Shown here: positions 26,664 through 35,574 of the stretch, piece after piece
Position numbering within the stretch: the first letter of the stretch is position 1
How the letters are laid out: every line of letters begins with the position of its first letter
Origin: Streptomyces vietnamensis
GTDB lineage: Bacteria; Actinomycetota; Actinomycetes; Streptomycetales; Streptomycetaceae
DNA length: 64,000 nucleotides
Reading direction: 5' to 3'
Assembly (NCBI RefSeq): GCF_000830005.1
Contig: NZ_CP010407.1
Location: 6,150,001 to 6,214,000 of the forward strand
Translations under genes and position numbers: made by a program
Notes under the pieces: generated by a model
Databases searched by the model: none
What the model was told of the DNA's origin: nothing
What the model saw: only the letters and a program-made list of their open reading frames with translations

Positions 26664-27410
26664 GTGGCAGAACAGACAGCACCAGCACCTCCCGTCATAC
26701 GTGACGGCACCCCCGCCAAGCCCGACGCGGCCGTCGTCCGCGACGCGCTCGGCGTCGGCGTCGCCGTCGGGCTCTCCGGCTTCGCCTTCGGCGTGACCTC
26801 GGCGGGCTCCGGCCTCAGCCTCCTCCAGACCTGCGTCCTCAGCCTGCTCGTCTTCACCGGCGCCTCGCAGTTCGCCCTGGTCGGAGCGCTCGCCGCGGGC
26901 GGCAACCCCTTCACGGCCGCCGCCGGTGCCTTCTTCCTGGGCACCCGCAACGCCTTCTACGGGCTGCGGCTCTCCCAGCTCCTCGCCCTGCCGAAGGCCG
27001 TCAGGCCCTTCGCCGCGCACTGGGTGATCGACGAGACCACGGCCGTCGCGCTCGCCCAGCCGTCCCGCCGGGCCGTCCGGATCGGCTTCACCGTCACCGG
27101 ACTCACCCTGTACGTCCTGTGGAACCTGACCACGTTCCTCGGAGCGCTCGGAGCCGAGGCGATCGGCGACACCGTGGCCTGGGGGCTCGACGCCGCCGGA
27201 CCCGCCGTCTTCCTGGCCCTGCTCGCCCCCATGCTGAAGTCCGCGACCGAACGCGCCACCGCCGGGATCGCCGTCCTGCTCGGCCTCGGGCTGCTGCCCG
27301 TCCTGCCCGCCGGCGTCCCGGTCCTCGCCGCCGCCCTCGCCGCGCCCGCCGTGCTCTGGGCCCAGGGCCGGCGCACGGCCTCCACCGGAGGAGAGAAGGA
27401 CCCCCGATGA
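26664..27410 (+). CDS. azlC: AzlC-family branched-chain amino acid exporter, large subunit
   Basis: A 248-aa membrane protein with about six to eight hydrophobic segments. AzlC features include LVFTGASQFALVGALAAGG and GTRNAFYGLRLS. With AzlD it forms an exporter of branched-chain or related amino acids. The start is GTG, and the stop overlaps the azlD ATG by 4 bp, so the two are translationally coupled. Confidence 0.92.
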   Translation: MAEQTAPAPPVIRDGTPAKPDAAVVRDALGVGVAVGLSGFAFGVTSAGSGLSLLQTCVLSLLVFTGASQFALVGALAAGGNPFTAAAGAFFLGTRNAFYGLRLSQLLALPKAVRPFAAHWVIDETTAVALAQPSRRAVRIGFTVTGLTLYVLWNLTTFLGALGAEAIGDTVAWGLDAAGPAVFLALLAPMLKSATERATAGIAVLLGLGLLPVLPAGVPVLAAALAAPAVLWAQGRRTASTGGEKDPR

Positions 27411-27715
27411 ACGTCTGGATCGCGATCGCCCTCACCGCCGCCGGGTGCTACCTCGTCAAGCTGATCGGCCTGCTCGTGCCCGCCGGAGCGCTGGAACGCC
27501 CGCTCGTCAAGCGGCTCGCCGCCCTGCTCCCCGTCGCACTGCTCGCCGCGCTCACCGCCCAGCAGACCTTCAGCGCCGGCCACGACCTGGTCCTGGACGC
27601 CCGGGCCGCCGGGCTCGCCGCGGCCGCCGTCGCGCTCGTCCTGCGCGCGCCGTTCCTGGTCGTCGTGGGCGCGGCCGTCGCCGTCACGGCGGGGGTACGG
27701 GCCCTGGGCTGGTGA
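27407..27715 (+). CDS. azlD: AzlD-family amino acid exporter, small subunit
   Basis: A 102-aa membrane protein with three to four helices. The family signature LPVALLAALTAQQTF and the position directly after azlC identify it. It overlaps azlC by 4 bp, and GGAGAGAAGGA precedes the ATG. Confidence 0.92.
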   Translation: MNVWIAIALTAAGCYLVKLIGLLVPAGALERPLVKRLAALLPVALLAALTAQQTFSAGHDLVLDARAAGLAAAAVALVLRAPFLVVVGAAVAVTAGVRALGW

Positions 27716-27769
27716 CGGCGACGGCAGGGGTCGTACGGGGCCGGTGAGCGGGCGCCCGGGGCCCGTCTC

Positions 27770-27886
27770 CGTACGAGCCCTGGTCCGCCCCCGTACGAAC
27801 CCTGGTCCGTTCCCGTACGAGCCCCGGTTCGTCTCCGTACGAGCCCCGGTCCGTCTCCGTACGAGCTCCCGGTCCGCCCCCGTACG
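27770..27886. repeat. 22-bp tandem repeat array
   Basis: The palindrome CGTACG recurs at 27770, 27792, 27814, 27836, 27858 and 27881, so the period is 22 bp (last step 23). The unit is close to CGTACGAGCCCCGGTCCGTCTC. The array lies between convergent azlD and the minus-strand toroid protein gene. No hairpin terminator other than the array is seen here. Confidence 0.85.
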
Positions 27887-27896
27887 AGGCCCCCGG

Positions 27897-28826
27897 TCAG
27901 CCGATGGCGCGGCCGTGTGCCCGCAGGGTGCGCAGGGCCTCGATGGTGACGATGGGGCGCCACTCCAGGGCCGAGCCGGGCGCCCAGGCGCGCCAGCGGA
28001 TCGGCCAGCCGCCGTCCTCCTGCTGGTCGGCTTCGAGCCGGTCGAGCGAGCGGGCCATCTCCTTGTCCGTGAACCAGCGCGCGGCCAGCGAGTCCGGCAC
28101 GCGCGCGTAGTCGTGCGGATAGTGGTGCTCGCCGGGCGCGTAGCCGTCCGAGACCGGGTAGTCCTCCGGCCGGTCGGGCTCCAGGACGGCGAGCCGCTGC
28201 TCACGGACGAGCCGGCCGAGCCGGTCGGCGGCCGCCTCCGCGCGCGGGCGGTCGGGGGCCCCGTCCAGGAAGGCGAGGGCCGCCTGGATCTCGTACGGAT
28301 GGGACGTCTCCAGCGACTCCACGGCCGACCAGCAGAACTCGGTGGCCCGGAACAGCCACGCGTGCCACACCTGGTTGCGGTGCAGCACGCCGACCACCGG
28401 ACCGGTCGAGAGCAGCGCGCTCGGCGGGGAGTCGACGACCGGGACGAAGGGCGCCGACGGGTAGCCGCGCTGGGACGGGTGGACCGCCGGGAGCGCCCCG
28501 TCGTGCGTGGACACCTCCGTGAGGTAGCGGCAGATCCGTTCCACGCGCAGTCCGCCGCAGCGGCCGATGGAGTCCAGGACCCGCAGCCCGTGCGCGGTGT
28601 GCAGGGGCTGGCTCACGGGGCCGCGCAGATCCGGTTCGAGCGCGTGTCCGTAGCCGCCGTCCTCGTTGAGGTACGCCATGAGGGCCGTCTCGACCTGGTC
28701 CGCGCCACCGCGCAGGAAGTGGTAGGCGAACCGGCGCTGTTCGAGGACGCGGGCCGTCAGCCAGACGAAGCGCTCGGCGCGTGCCCGGGGAGTCGAGGGC
28801 GGGGTGGAGAGGGGATTTTCGGCCAT
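27897..28826 (-). CDS. Prenyltransferase/squalene-oxidase-repeat-like protein, unknown function
   Basis: A 309-aa soluble protein resembling the alpha/alpha-toroid fold of terpenoid cyclase-like proteins (DGGYGHALEPDLRGPVSQPLHTAHGLRVLDS and QQEDGGWPIRWRAW). It has no DxDD cyclase motif. Homologues are common as uncharacterised single genes in actinobacteria. The ATG at 28826 is chosen because the region upstream lies in the promoter space shared with the divergent DUF3046 gene. Confidence 0.75.
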   Translation of the reverse strand: MAENPLSTPPSTPRARAERFVWLTARVLEQRRFAYHFLRGGADQVETALMAYLNEDGGYGHALEPDLRGPVSQPLHTAHGLRVLDSIGRCGGLRVERICRYLTEVSTHDGALPAVHPSQRGYPSAPFVPVVDSPPSALLSTGPVVGVLHRNQVWHAWLFRATEFCWSAVESLETSHPYEIQAALAFLDGAPDRPRAEAAADRLGRLVREQRLAVLEPDRPEDYPVSDGYAPGEHHYPHDYARVPDSLAARWFTDKEMARSLDRLEADQQEDGGWPIRWRAWAPGSALEWRPIVTIEALRTLRAHGRAIG

Positions 28827-28905
28827 GCTCCGACCGTAGGGCGGAAAAGCGCGGTGACAAGACCTGCGGAGCGGGCTGCACTCTTGGGAGCGGGATACTG
28901 GGGTC

Positions 28906-29100
28906 ATGCGGTTGACGATTTTCTGGGAACGGATGGCCGACCACTTCGGTGCGTCCTACGCCGAGTCCTTCGCGAGCGACCACGTGATGGCGGAGCTCGG
29001 GGGCCGGACGGTACGGGAGGCGCTGGACGCCGGCTGGGAGGCGAAGGACGTGTGGCGTGCCGTCTGCGCGGCCGTCGACGTACCGGCCGACAAGCGGTGA
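28906..29100 (+). CDS. DUF3046 family protein
   Basis: A 64-aa protein (MRLTIFWERM...GxTVxxALxxG...VWRAVC) matching the small actinobacterial DUF3046 family, often found close upstream of recA. Function unknown. It is probably the first gene before the AI-2E permease gene, which starts about 80 bp later. Confidence 0.88.
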   Translation: MRLTIFWERMADHFGASYAESFASDHVMAELGGRTVREALDAGWEAKDVWRAVCAAVDVPADKR

Positions 29101-29182
29101 CCGGAAGGCGAACCGCGGGGTGACCGGAGGGGATGTGAGGGGTCCCGGGTGGAATGTCCGTGCGGTGCGCGAGACTGGCGGG

Positions 29183-30499
29183 GTGGCCCCGACTGACGAC
29201 ACCGAGAAGACCGAACCGAACGATGCGCCCGACGTACTCGATGCGACCGACGCGACGGCTTCCCGGGCCCCGGGCCCGATCGAGGGAGCCGGACCCGGAG
29301 CCGAAGGGAGGGCCGCGGCCGCCCCGTCGGTGGACGCCGTGGCCGGCCCGGCCGCCGGGCCCGCGCGGATGCCGCGCTGGCTGCCCCGCGCGCTGGTGCT
29401 CGCCCTCGCGCTCTACGCCGTCTTCCAGCTCGGCAACTGGGCCTTCCACCAGCTCGTCGGCCTCCTCGTCAACATCCTGCTCGCCTTCTTCCTCGCCCTC
29501 GCCATCGAGCCGGCGGTCGGGCGCATGGCGGCGCGCGGAATGCGCCGCGGCCTCGCCACCTTCCTCGTCTTCTTCGCCGTGACGGTCTTCGGCGTCGGCT
29601 TCGTCGTCCTCCTCGGCTCGATGCTGGCCGGTCAGATCGTGGACATGGTCGAGAACTTCCCGAAGTACCTCGACTCGCTGATCAACTGGAGCAACCAGAA
29701 CTTCCACACGGACCTGTCGCGCGTCGAGGTCCAGGACAGCGTGCTGAGCTCCGACTGGCTGCAGAAGTACGTGCAGAACAGCGCGTCCGGCGTCCTCGAC
29801 GTCTCCGCCACCGTCCTCGGCGGACTCTTCCGGCTGCTCACGATCTTCCTGTTCTCGTTCTACTTCGCGGCCGACGGGCCCCGGCTGCGGCGCGCGCTCT
29901 GCTCCGTCCTGCCGCCGGCCCGGCAGACCGAGGTGCTGCGGGCGTGGGAGATCGCCGTCGACAAGACCGGCGGCTACCTCTACTCGCGCGGTCTGATGGC
30001 CCTCATCTCGGGCATCGCGCACTTCGTGCTCTTCGAGATCCTGGGCGTGCCGTACGCCCCGGCGCTCGCCGTGTGGGTCGGCCTGGTCTCGCAGTTCATC
30101 CCGACCATCGGCACCTATCTGGCCGGTGCCCTGCCGATGCTGATCGCCTTCACGGTCAACCCCTGGTACGCGCTGTGGGTGCTCGGCTTCGTCGTGATCT
30201 ACCAGCAGTTCGAGAACTACATGCTGCAGCCGAAGCTCACCTCGAAGACCGTCGACATCCACCCGGCGGTGGCCTTCGGCTCGGTCATCGCGGGCACGGC
30301 GCTGCTCGGGGCCGTCGGCGCGCTGATCGCCATTCCGGCCGTCGCCACCCTCCAGGCCTTCCTGGGCGCGTACGTGAAGCGGTACGACGTGACGGACGAC
30401 CCGCGCGTCCACGGCCACCGGAGGTACGGCGAGGCGGTCGTGGCCCGGCTGCAGAAGGCCCTGCACCACAAGAAGGAGCCCTCGCAGGAGGAGTCCTGA
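29183..30499 (+). CDS. AI-2E transporter family (PerM-like) membrane protein
   Basis: About 438 aa with an acidic Ala/Pro-rich N-terminal extension of about 65 residues, then seven to eight transmembrane helices. Family motifs include FPTIGTYL-like QFIPTIGTYLAGALPML and YQQFENYMLQPKLTSKTVDIHP. Homologues have been linked to autoinducer-2 efflux or sodium/proton antiport, and the true substrate is unknown. The GTG start at 29183 is uncertain because no strong ribosome binding site is visible. Confidence 0.88.
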   Translation: MAPTDDTEKTEPNDAPDVLDATDATASRAPGPIEGAGPGAEGRAAAAPSVDAVAGPAAGPARMPRWLPRALVLALALYAVFQLGNWAFHQLVGLLVNILLAFFLALAIEPAVGRMAARGMRRGLATFLVFFAVTVFGVGFVVLLGSMLAGQIVDMVENFPKYLDSLINWSNQNFHTDLSRVEVQDSVLSSDWLQKYVQNSASGVLDVSATVLGGLFRLLTIFLFSFYFAADGPRLRRALCSVLPPARQTEVLRAWEIAVDKTGGYLYSRGLMALISGIAHFVLFEILGVPYAPALAVWVGLVSQFIPTIGTYLAGALPMLIAFTVNPWYALWVLGFVVIYQQFENYMLQPKLTSKTVDIHPAVAFGSVIAGTALLGAVGALIAIPAVATLQAFLGAYVKRYDVTDDPRVHGHRRYGEAVVARLQKALHHKKEPSQEES

Positions 30500-30571
30500 C
30501 CCTTCGGCCGGTCAGAGGCACGAAGGGCCGCGCCGGCAGGCCGAGCACGGTTCCCGACTCTGTTGACCGAG

Positions 30572-30598
30572 TTGAGTAGTCAAAAAAGTGAATATGAT
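30572..30598 (+). promoter_or_regulatory. Candidate promoter for the SGNH hydrolase gene
   Basis: TTGAGT (30572-30577) and TATGAT (30593-30598) with 15-bp spacing sit in an unusually AT-rich patch 39 bp before the start codon. TTGACC at 30563 is an alternative -35 but is too far away (24 bp). Seen by eye only. Confidence 0.4.
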
Positions 30599-30636
30599 GG
30601 TGGGCGGCGCACGAGTGGTCGAGGAGGGCGGAGCCC

Positions 30637-31422
30637 ATGTCGGACGGCACTTTTCTGCGGTACGTCGCCCTGGGGGACAGCCAGACGGAAGGGCTCGGTG
30701 ACGGAGACGACACCGTCGGGCTGCGGGGATGGGCGGACCGGCTCGCGGAGCTGCTCGCCCGCGAGCACCCCGACACGCTCTACGCCAACCTGGCCGTACG
30801 AGGCCGCCTCGCCGGGCAGGTCCGCGCCGAGCAGCTCGGGCCCGCCCTCGAGCTCCGGCCGGACCTCGCCACGGTCGTCGCCGGCGTCAACGACCTGCTG
30901 CGGCCCCGCTTCGACGTGGACGCGACGGCCGGGCACCTAGAGGCGATGTTCGCCGCGCTGACCGGGCAGGGGGCCCGCGTCGCCACCCTCACCTTCCCCG
31001 ACGTCGGCCGGATCACCCCGCTCGCCCGCCCGCTCGGCCCCCGCGTCGAGGCGCTCAACGAGCGGATCCGCGCGGCCTCGCGCCGGCACGGCGTCACCGT
31101 CGTCGAGACCTCCCGCCACCCCGTCGTCACCGACCCCCGGCTGTGGAGTCCCGACCGGCTGCACGCCGGTCCGGTCGGCCACGCGCGCATAGCCGCCGCC
31201 GTCGCCCACGCGCTCGCGCTGCCCGGCTCCGACGACTCCTGGACCCGTCCCCTGCCCCCGCGGGCCCTTCCCACGGGGCTGGGCGCGGTGACCGCCGAGC
31301 TCCGCTGGGCCGGCTCCTTCCTCGGTCCCTGGCTCGGCCGGCGCCTGCGCGGCCGCTCGTCCGGCGACGACCGCCGCGCCAAGCGGCCGGAACTGCTGCC
31401 GGTGGCGACCGGTCCCCAGTAG
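30637..31422 (+). CDS. SGNH/GDSL-type lipase or esterase
   Basis: A 261-aa hydrolase. Block I GDSQTEG (Ser15), block III GVNDLLR, and block V DRLHAGPVGHARIA with the catalytic Asp and His are all visible. No signal peptide is seen, so it is probably cytosolic. The C-terminal 50 residues are basic. It lies between the AI-2E permease gene and an alpha/beta hydrolase gene on the same strand. Substrate unknown. Confidence 0.9.
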   Translation: MSDGTFLRYVALGDSQTEGLGDGDDTVGLRGWADRLAELLAREHPDTLYANLAVRGRLAGQVRAEQLGPALELRPDLATVVAGVNDLLRPRFDVDATAGHLEAMFAALTGQGARVATLTFPDVGRITPLARPLGPRVEALNERIRAASRRHGVTVVETSRHPVVTDPRLWSPDRLHAGPVGHARIAAAVAHALALPGSDDSWTRPLPPRALPTGLGAVTAELRWAGSFLGPWLGRRLRGRSSGDDRRAKRPELLPVATGPQ

Positions 31423-31461
31423 GTTCGTGTCGCGGAAGGACGCGTCGGGAGGGATGGCCCC

Positions 31462-32298
31462 GTGGTGGTCGAGACCGATCTGAAGCTGGGCGACGGGCGC
31501 GTGCTGCACGTCTACGACACCGGGGCGGGCCCCGGCGCGGCCGTCTTCTGGCAGCACGGGACGCCGAACATCGGCGCGCTCCCGGAGCCGCTCCTCGCGG
31601 ATTCCGCCCGGCTCGGGGTCCGCTGGGTCTCGTACGACCGCCCCGGGTACGGCGGATCGACTCCCCGGCCGGGCCGGGACGTCGCCTCGGCGGCCGACGA
31701 CGTCAGGGCCGTCGCCGACGCCCTGGGGATCGACCGGTTCGCCGTCATGGGGCACTCCGGCGGCGGCCCGCACGCCCTGGCCTGCGGTGCGCTCCTGCCG
31801 GAACGGGTGCTCGCCGTGGTCGCGGCGGCGAGCCTCGCCCCCTTCGACGCCGAGGGACTCGACTGGTTCGCGGGCATGACGGCGTCCGGCGCGGCGGGCC
31901 TGCGGGCCGCCGCCGAGGGGCGGGCGGCGAAGGAGGCGTACGAGGCGACCGCCGCGTACGACCCGGAGATGTTCACCCCCGCCGACCACGCCGCGCTCGC
32001 CGGGGAGTGGTCCTGGTTCGACGAGGTCGTCGGCCCGGCGGTCGAGGGCGGGCCGGGCGGGCTGATCGACGACGACCTCGCCTACGTCGGCCCATGGGGA
32101 TGCGATCCCGCCCGGGTCACCGCGCCGGTCCTCCTCCTGCACGGCGACGAGGACCGGATCGTGCCGAGCGCGCACGGCCGGTGGCTGGCCGGCCGCTGCC
32201 CCGGCGCGGAGCTGCGGCTCGGCCCGGGCGACGGGCACGTCTCCGTCCTCGGAGCCGGCCCGGAGGCCCTGGAATGGCTCGTCGACCGGGCCGCCTGA
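31462..32298 (+). CDS. Alpha/beta hydrolase
   Basis: A 278-aa alpha/beta-hydrolase fold protein. The oxyanion HGTP motif near residue 32, nucleophile elbow GHSGG near 97-101, and acid LLHGDEDRIVP plus terminal GDGHVS histidine form a full triad. Tandem GTG codons at 31462 and 31465 can both serve as start. The gene is 40 bp after the SGNH hydrolase gene and may be cotranscribed. Substrate unknown. Confidence 0.9.
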   Translation: MVVETDLKLGDGRVLHVYDTGAGPGAAVFWQHGTPNIGALPEPLLADSARLGVRWVSYDRPGYGGSTPRPGRDVASAADDVRAVADALGIDRFAVMGHSGGGPHALACGALLPERVLAVVAAASLAPFDAEGLDWFAGMTASGAAGLRAAAEGRAAKEAYEATAAYDPEMFTPADHAALAGEWSWFDEVVGPAVEGGPGGLIDDDLAYVGPWGCDPARVTAPVLLLHGDEDRIVPSAHGRWLAGRCPGAELRLGPGDGHVSVLGAGPEALEWLVDRAA

Positions 32299-32314
32299 CG
32301 ACCGCGTGGTGCGC

Positions 32315-32343
32315 TTGACACCAAAATCGAACATCCATTCTCA
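32315..32343 (+). promoter_or_regulatory. recA promoter with LexA (SOS) operator
   Basis: TTGACA at 32315-32320 is a consensus -35 element. It is followed by TCGAACATCCATTCTC at 32327-32342, which matches the actinobacterial LexA box TCGAAC-N4-GTTCGA in the left half and partly in the right. The operator lies over the expected -10 area, consistent with LexA repression of recA. Confidence 0.7.
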
Positions 32344-32481
32344 TGGAAGCCAGACCCTTGGAATCACGGGCTTGTCGCCGAGTTGTCCACAGGTCGAAGG
32401 GGACGTCGGGGCCCGTTGTCAGTGGCAGGGGTTAGCGTCTTTCACATGAAGCGATCGACTCAAGCAAACCGGGTGGAACCC

Positions 32482-33615
32482 ATGGCAGGAACCGACCGCG
32501 AGAAGGCGCTCGACGCTGCGCTCGCACAGATTGAACGCCAATTCGGCAAGGGCGCCGTGATGCGCATGGGCGACCGCACCCAGGAGCCGATCGAGGTGAT
32601 CTCCACCGGATCGACCGCCCTCGACGTCGCCCTCGGTGTCGGCGGCCTGCCGCGCGGCCGTGTCGTGGAGATCTACGGACCGGAGTCCTCCGGTAAGACG
32701 ACCCTGACCCTGCACGCCGTGGCCAACGCCCAGAAGGCCGGCGGCCAGGTCGCCTTCGTGGACGCCGAGCACGCCCTCGACCCCGAGTACGCCAAGAAGC
32801 TCGGCGTCGACATCGACAACCTCATCCTGTCCCAGCCGGACAACGGTGAGCAGGCCCTCGAGATCGTCGACATGCTGGTCCGCTCCGGCGCCCTCGACCT
32901 CATCGTCATCGACTCCGTCGCCGCGCTCGTCCCGCGTGCGGAGATCGAGGGCGAGATGGGCGACTCGCACGTGGGTCTCCAGGCCCGCCTGATGAGCCAG
33001 GCCCTCCGGAAGATCACCAGCGCGCTCAACCAGTCCAAGACCACCGCGATCTTCATCAACCAGCTCCGCGAGAAGATCGGCGTGATGTTCGGCTCGCCGG
33101 AGACCACGACCGGTGGCCGCGCCCTGAAGTTCTACGCCTCGGTGCGCCTCGACATCCGCCGCATCGAGACCCTCAAGGACGGCACGGAGGCGGTCGGCAA
33201 CCGCACCCGCGTCAAGGTCGTCAAGAACAAGGTCGCCCCGCCGTTCAAGCAGGCCGAGTTCGACATCCTCTACGGCCAGGGCATCAGCCGTGAGGGCGGC
33301 CTGATCGACATGGGCGTGGAGCACGGCTTCGTCCGCAAGGCGGGCGCCTGGTACACGTACGAGGGCGACCAGCTGGGCCAGGGCAAGGAGAACGCCCGTA
33401 ACTTCCTGAAGGACAACCCCGACCTCGCCAACGAGATCGAGAAGAAGATCAAGGAGAAGCTGGGCGTCGGCGTCCGGCCCGAGGCTCTGTCGGCCGAGCC
33501 GGGTGCGGACGCGGCGGGCACCGACGCGGCCGGTGCGGACGACGCCGCCAAGAGCGTCCCGGCTCCCGCGAGCAAGACCGCGAAGGCGACCAAGGCCACC
33601 GCGGTCAAGAGCTGA
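32482..33615 (+). CDS. recA: Recombinase RecA
   Basis: A 377-aa RecA with Walker A GPESSGKT near residue 68, Walker [11 protein letters not shown], the L2 loop [13 protein letters not shown], and the usual Streptomyces Ala/Lys/Asp-rich C-terminal tail (about 335-377). The ATG at 32482 begins [10 protein letters not shown], the normal Streptomyces RecA N-terminus, although an open frame continues upstream. It pairs with recX 4 bp downstream and is preceded by a LexA-type operator. Confidence 0.98.
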   Translation: MAGTDREKALDAALAQIERQFGKGAVMRMGDRTQEPIEVISTGSTALDVALGVGGLPRGRVVEIYGPESSGKTTLTLHAVANAQKAGGQVAFVDAEHALDPEYAKKLGVDIDNLILSQPDNGEQALEIVDMLVRSGALDLIVIDSVAALVPRAEIEGEMGDSHVGLQARLMSQALRKITSALNQSKTTAIFINQLREKIGVMFGSPETTTGGRALKFYASVRLDIRRIETLKDGTEAVGNRTRVKVVKNKVAPPFKQAEFDILYGQGISREGGLIDMGVEHGFVRKAGAWYTYEGDQLGQGKENARNFLKDNPDLANEIEKKIKEKLGVGVRPEALSAEPGADAAGTDAAGADDAAKSVPAPASKTAKATKATAVKS

Positions 33616-33619
33616 ACCG

Positions 33620-34186
33620 GTGACCGGGCGCACCGAATGGCCGGGTGACAGCCCCGACTCGTCGAGGGCCGAGAAGGAGCTGTCACCCCAGGACCCGGCT
33701 GAGCGGGCGCGCGCGATCTGCCTGCGCCTGCTCACCGGGAACCCCCGCACGCGCAAGCAGCTCGCCGACGCGCTGCGCAAGCGGGAGATCCCCGACGAGG
33801 TGGCGGAGGAGGTCCTCTCCCGCTTCGAGGACGTCGGTCTCATCGACGACGCCGCCTTCGCGGGGGCCTGGGTGGAGTCCCGCCACCACGGCCGGGGCCT
33901 CGCCCGCCGGGCCCTCGCCCGGGAGCTGCGCACCAAGGGCGTCGAGCCGACCCTCATCCAGGAGGCGGTGGACCAGCTCGACTCCGAGCGGGAGGAGGCC
34001 ACGGCGCGCGAGCTCGTGGACCGCAAGCTGCGCGCCACCCGCGGCCTCGACCGCGACCGGCGCCTGAGACGGCTCGCCGGGATGCTCGCCCGCAAGGGGT
34101 ACCCCGAGGGCATGGCCCTCCGCGTCGTCCGCCAGGCGCTGGAGGCCGAGGGCGAGGACACGGACGGGCTGGACGAGCCCTTCTGA
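33620..34186 (+). CDS. recX: Recombination regulator RecX
   Basis: A 188-aa RecX, which binds and modulates RecA filaments. Typical RecX repeats are seen: ICLRLLTGNPRTRKQLADALRKREI, VGLIDDAAFAGAWVESR, GRGLARRALARELRTKGV, and the last three-helix repeat near residues 140-175. The GTG at 33620 lies 4 bp after the recA stop, so the pair is cotranscribed. The last 15 bp of the gene form the first unit of a degenerate tandem repeat that runs into the terminator. Confidence 0.95.
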   Translation: MTGRTEWPGDSPDSSRAEKELSPQDPAERARAICLRLLTGNPRTRKQLADALRKREIPDEVAEEVLSRFEDVGLIDDAAFAGAWVESRHHGRGLARRALARELRTKGVEPTLIQEAVDQLDSEREEATARELVDRKLRATRGLDRDRRLRRLAGMLARKGYPEGMALRVVRQALEAEGEDTDGLDEPF

Positions 34187-34216
34187 GACGAGCCCTTCTG
34201 AGCCGAACCTTCCTGA

Positions 34217-34253
34217 ACGGGTCCTTCTGACACGGGGGGACAGAAGGACCCGT
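34217..34253 (+). terminator. Terminator after recA-recX
   Basis: Perfect 13-bp inverted repeat ACGGGTCCTTCTG/CAGAAGGACCCGT with an 11-nt loop, 30 bp after the recX stop. The left arm is also the last copy of a 15-bp repeat that begins at 34173. Confidence 0.85.
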
Positions 34254-34404
34254 CCGGTTTCGGCCCGGGGGTGCCTGGCCGGGTGCGGGTGCGGCCGGGA
34301 ACTCGAGGCCAGGGCTGGGCCCGGCCGGGGCCTGTGGTCAGGCGTCGGCTCGGGCCGGGTGACGTTTCGTCAGGTGGATGTCGGCCGGCGGGACCCGTGA
34401 GGCG

Positions 34405-34468
34405 GCGCCCGTTCGGCCAGGCGCCCGTTCGGCCAGGCGCCCGTTCGGCCAGGCGCCCGTTCGGGCGG
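34405..34468. repeat. 16-bp tandem repeat array
   Basis: Three exact copies of GCGCCCGTTCGGCCAG (34405, 34421, 34437) and a fourth diverged copy (34453) lie in the gap between convergent recX and the rhodanese gene. The rest of the 34254-34508 gap shows no gene. Confidence 0.9.
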
Positions 34469-34508
34469 GCGCCCGGTCGGGCGGGGTGGCTCGTGGCCTG
34501 GCGTTCCG

Positions 34509-34916
34509 TCAGGCTCGGTTTGCCGGGAGGAGGACCGGGAGGCCGGCCGCCTTCCAGGCCTGGAAGCCGCCGATGAGGTCCGTCGCCCGGTGCAGGCCCA
34601 GGCGGCGCAGGGACTCGGCCGCGAGGGAGGAGGCGTAGCCCTCGTTGCAGAGGACCACCACCCGCAGGTCGTGGCTGTCCGCCTCCGCCGCGCGGTGGCT
34701 GCCCAGGGGGTCGAGCCGCCACTCCAGCTCGTTGCGCTCCACGACCAGCGCGCCCGGGATCAGACCGTCCCGTTCCCGCAGGGCGGCGTAGCGCGTGTCC
34801 ACCAGGAGCGCGTCACCCGCCTCGTACGCCTCGTAGGCGGCCCGGGGCTCGATCCGGTCGAGGCCCGACCTGACCCGCTCCAGGAGCTCGTCGATGCCCA
34901 CCCGCTCCTCGCTCAC
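34509..34916 (-). CDS. Rhodanese-like domain protein
   Basis: A 135-aa single rhodanese domain with active-site Cys90 in VVLCNEGYASSLAA and the entry motif LLVDTRYAALRERDGLIPGAL. Rhodaneses transfer sulfane sulfur. Its GTG overlaps the stop of the cysteine dioxygenase gene by 4 bp, so the two are coupled. Together they fit cysteine sulfur catabolism or detoxification. Confidence 0.93.
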   Translation of the reverse strand: MSEERVGIDELLERVRSGLDRIEPRAAYEAYEAGDALLVDTRYAALRERDGLIPGALVVERNELEWRLDPLGSHRAAEADSHDLRVVVLCNEGYASSLAAESLRRLGLHRATDLIGGFQAWKAAGLPVLLPANRA

Positions 34917-35458
34917 TGCCAGTCCTCCGGACGCTCGACCTGCTCGAGACGGAGCACCGCGCCCGTCCGGCTGAACCGCCGGATCAGCGGGAGCGGCGGA
35001 TAGTACGCGTGCACCGACACCGCGTGGGTGTCCGTGGACTCGTTCAGCACCTCGTGCACATGGTGGCGGCCGAAGGCCCGGCCGGTGCCCTCCGGAAGAC
35101 GCCGGGAGCGGTCGAGGCCGTCGGCCAGTTCCAGGGTCTTCCAGCCGCTCGCCGGCAGCCGGACCGCGAGCGCGTTCTCGGTGAGCGTCCCGCGCGCGGT
35201 CGCGAAGGCGCCCAGCGACTCGGCGTGGTCGTGCCAGCCGGTGCCGGCGCCTGGCGGCCAGCCGATGAGCCAGGCCTCGCTGCCGCCGGGGCCGTCGAGC
35301 CGTACCCAGGTACGGCCCTCGGGGTCGAGCGGCAGGGAGTCGACGAGCTCCGTGTCGGCGGCCGTACGACGGACGAAGTCGAGCAGTTCCGCCGAGGTCG
35401 GGGAGGGGGTGGAAGTGGGGGACAGGGCAGGGGGAAGGGGGGTGACGTGCTGAGGCAC
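34913..35458 (-). CDS. Cysteine dioxygenase family protein
   Basis: A 181-aa cupin of the bacterial type I cysteine dioxygenase family. The iron ligands are likely His76 and His78 in GTGWHDHAESLGAF plus a His in GRHHVHEVLNES near residue 125. It oxidises cysteine to cysteine sulfinate. The GTG at 35458 is the most likely start; the frame stays open upstream but crosses the leader region. A cysteine-rich leader peptide lies about 115 bp upstream, which suggests cysteine-responsive control, and a rhodanese gene is coupled downstream. Confidence 0.9.
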   Translation of the reverse strand: MPQHVTPLPPALSPTSTPSPTSAELLDFVRRTAADTELVDSLPLDPEGRTWVRLDGPGGSEAWLIGWPPGAGTGWHDHAESLGAFATARGTLTENALAVRLPASGWKTLELADGLDRSRRLPEGTGRAFGRHHVHEVLNESTDTHAVSVHAYYPPLPLIRRFSRTGAVLRLEQVERPEDWQ

Positions 35459-35574
35459 GGGTGACCGTCCTGAGGTTCGCGAAGAGCGCGCGACGGCCCA
35501 CGGCACACGGAGGTACGACAGAGCTACGACGGACGTACGTCGGTGGCGGGGCGCGCGCGGGGAAGGGGGCGAGA

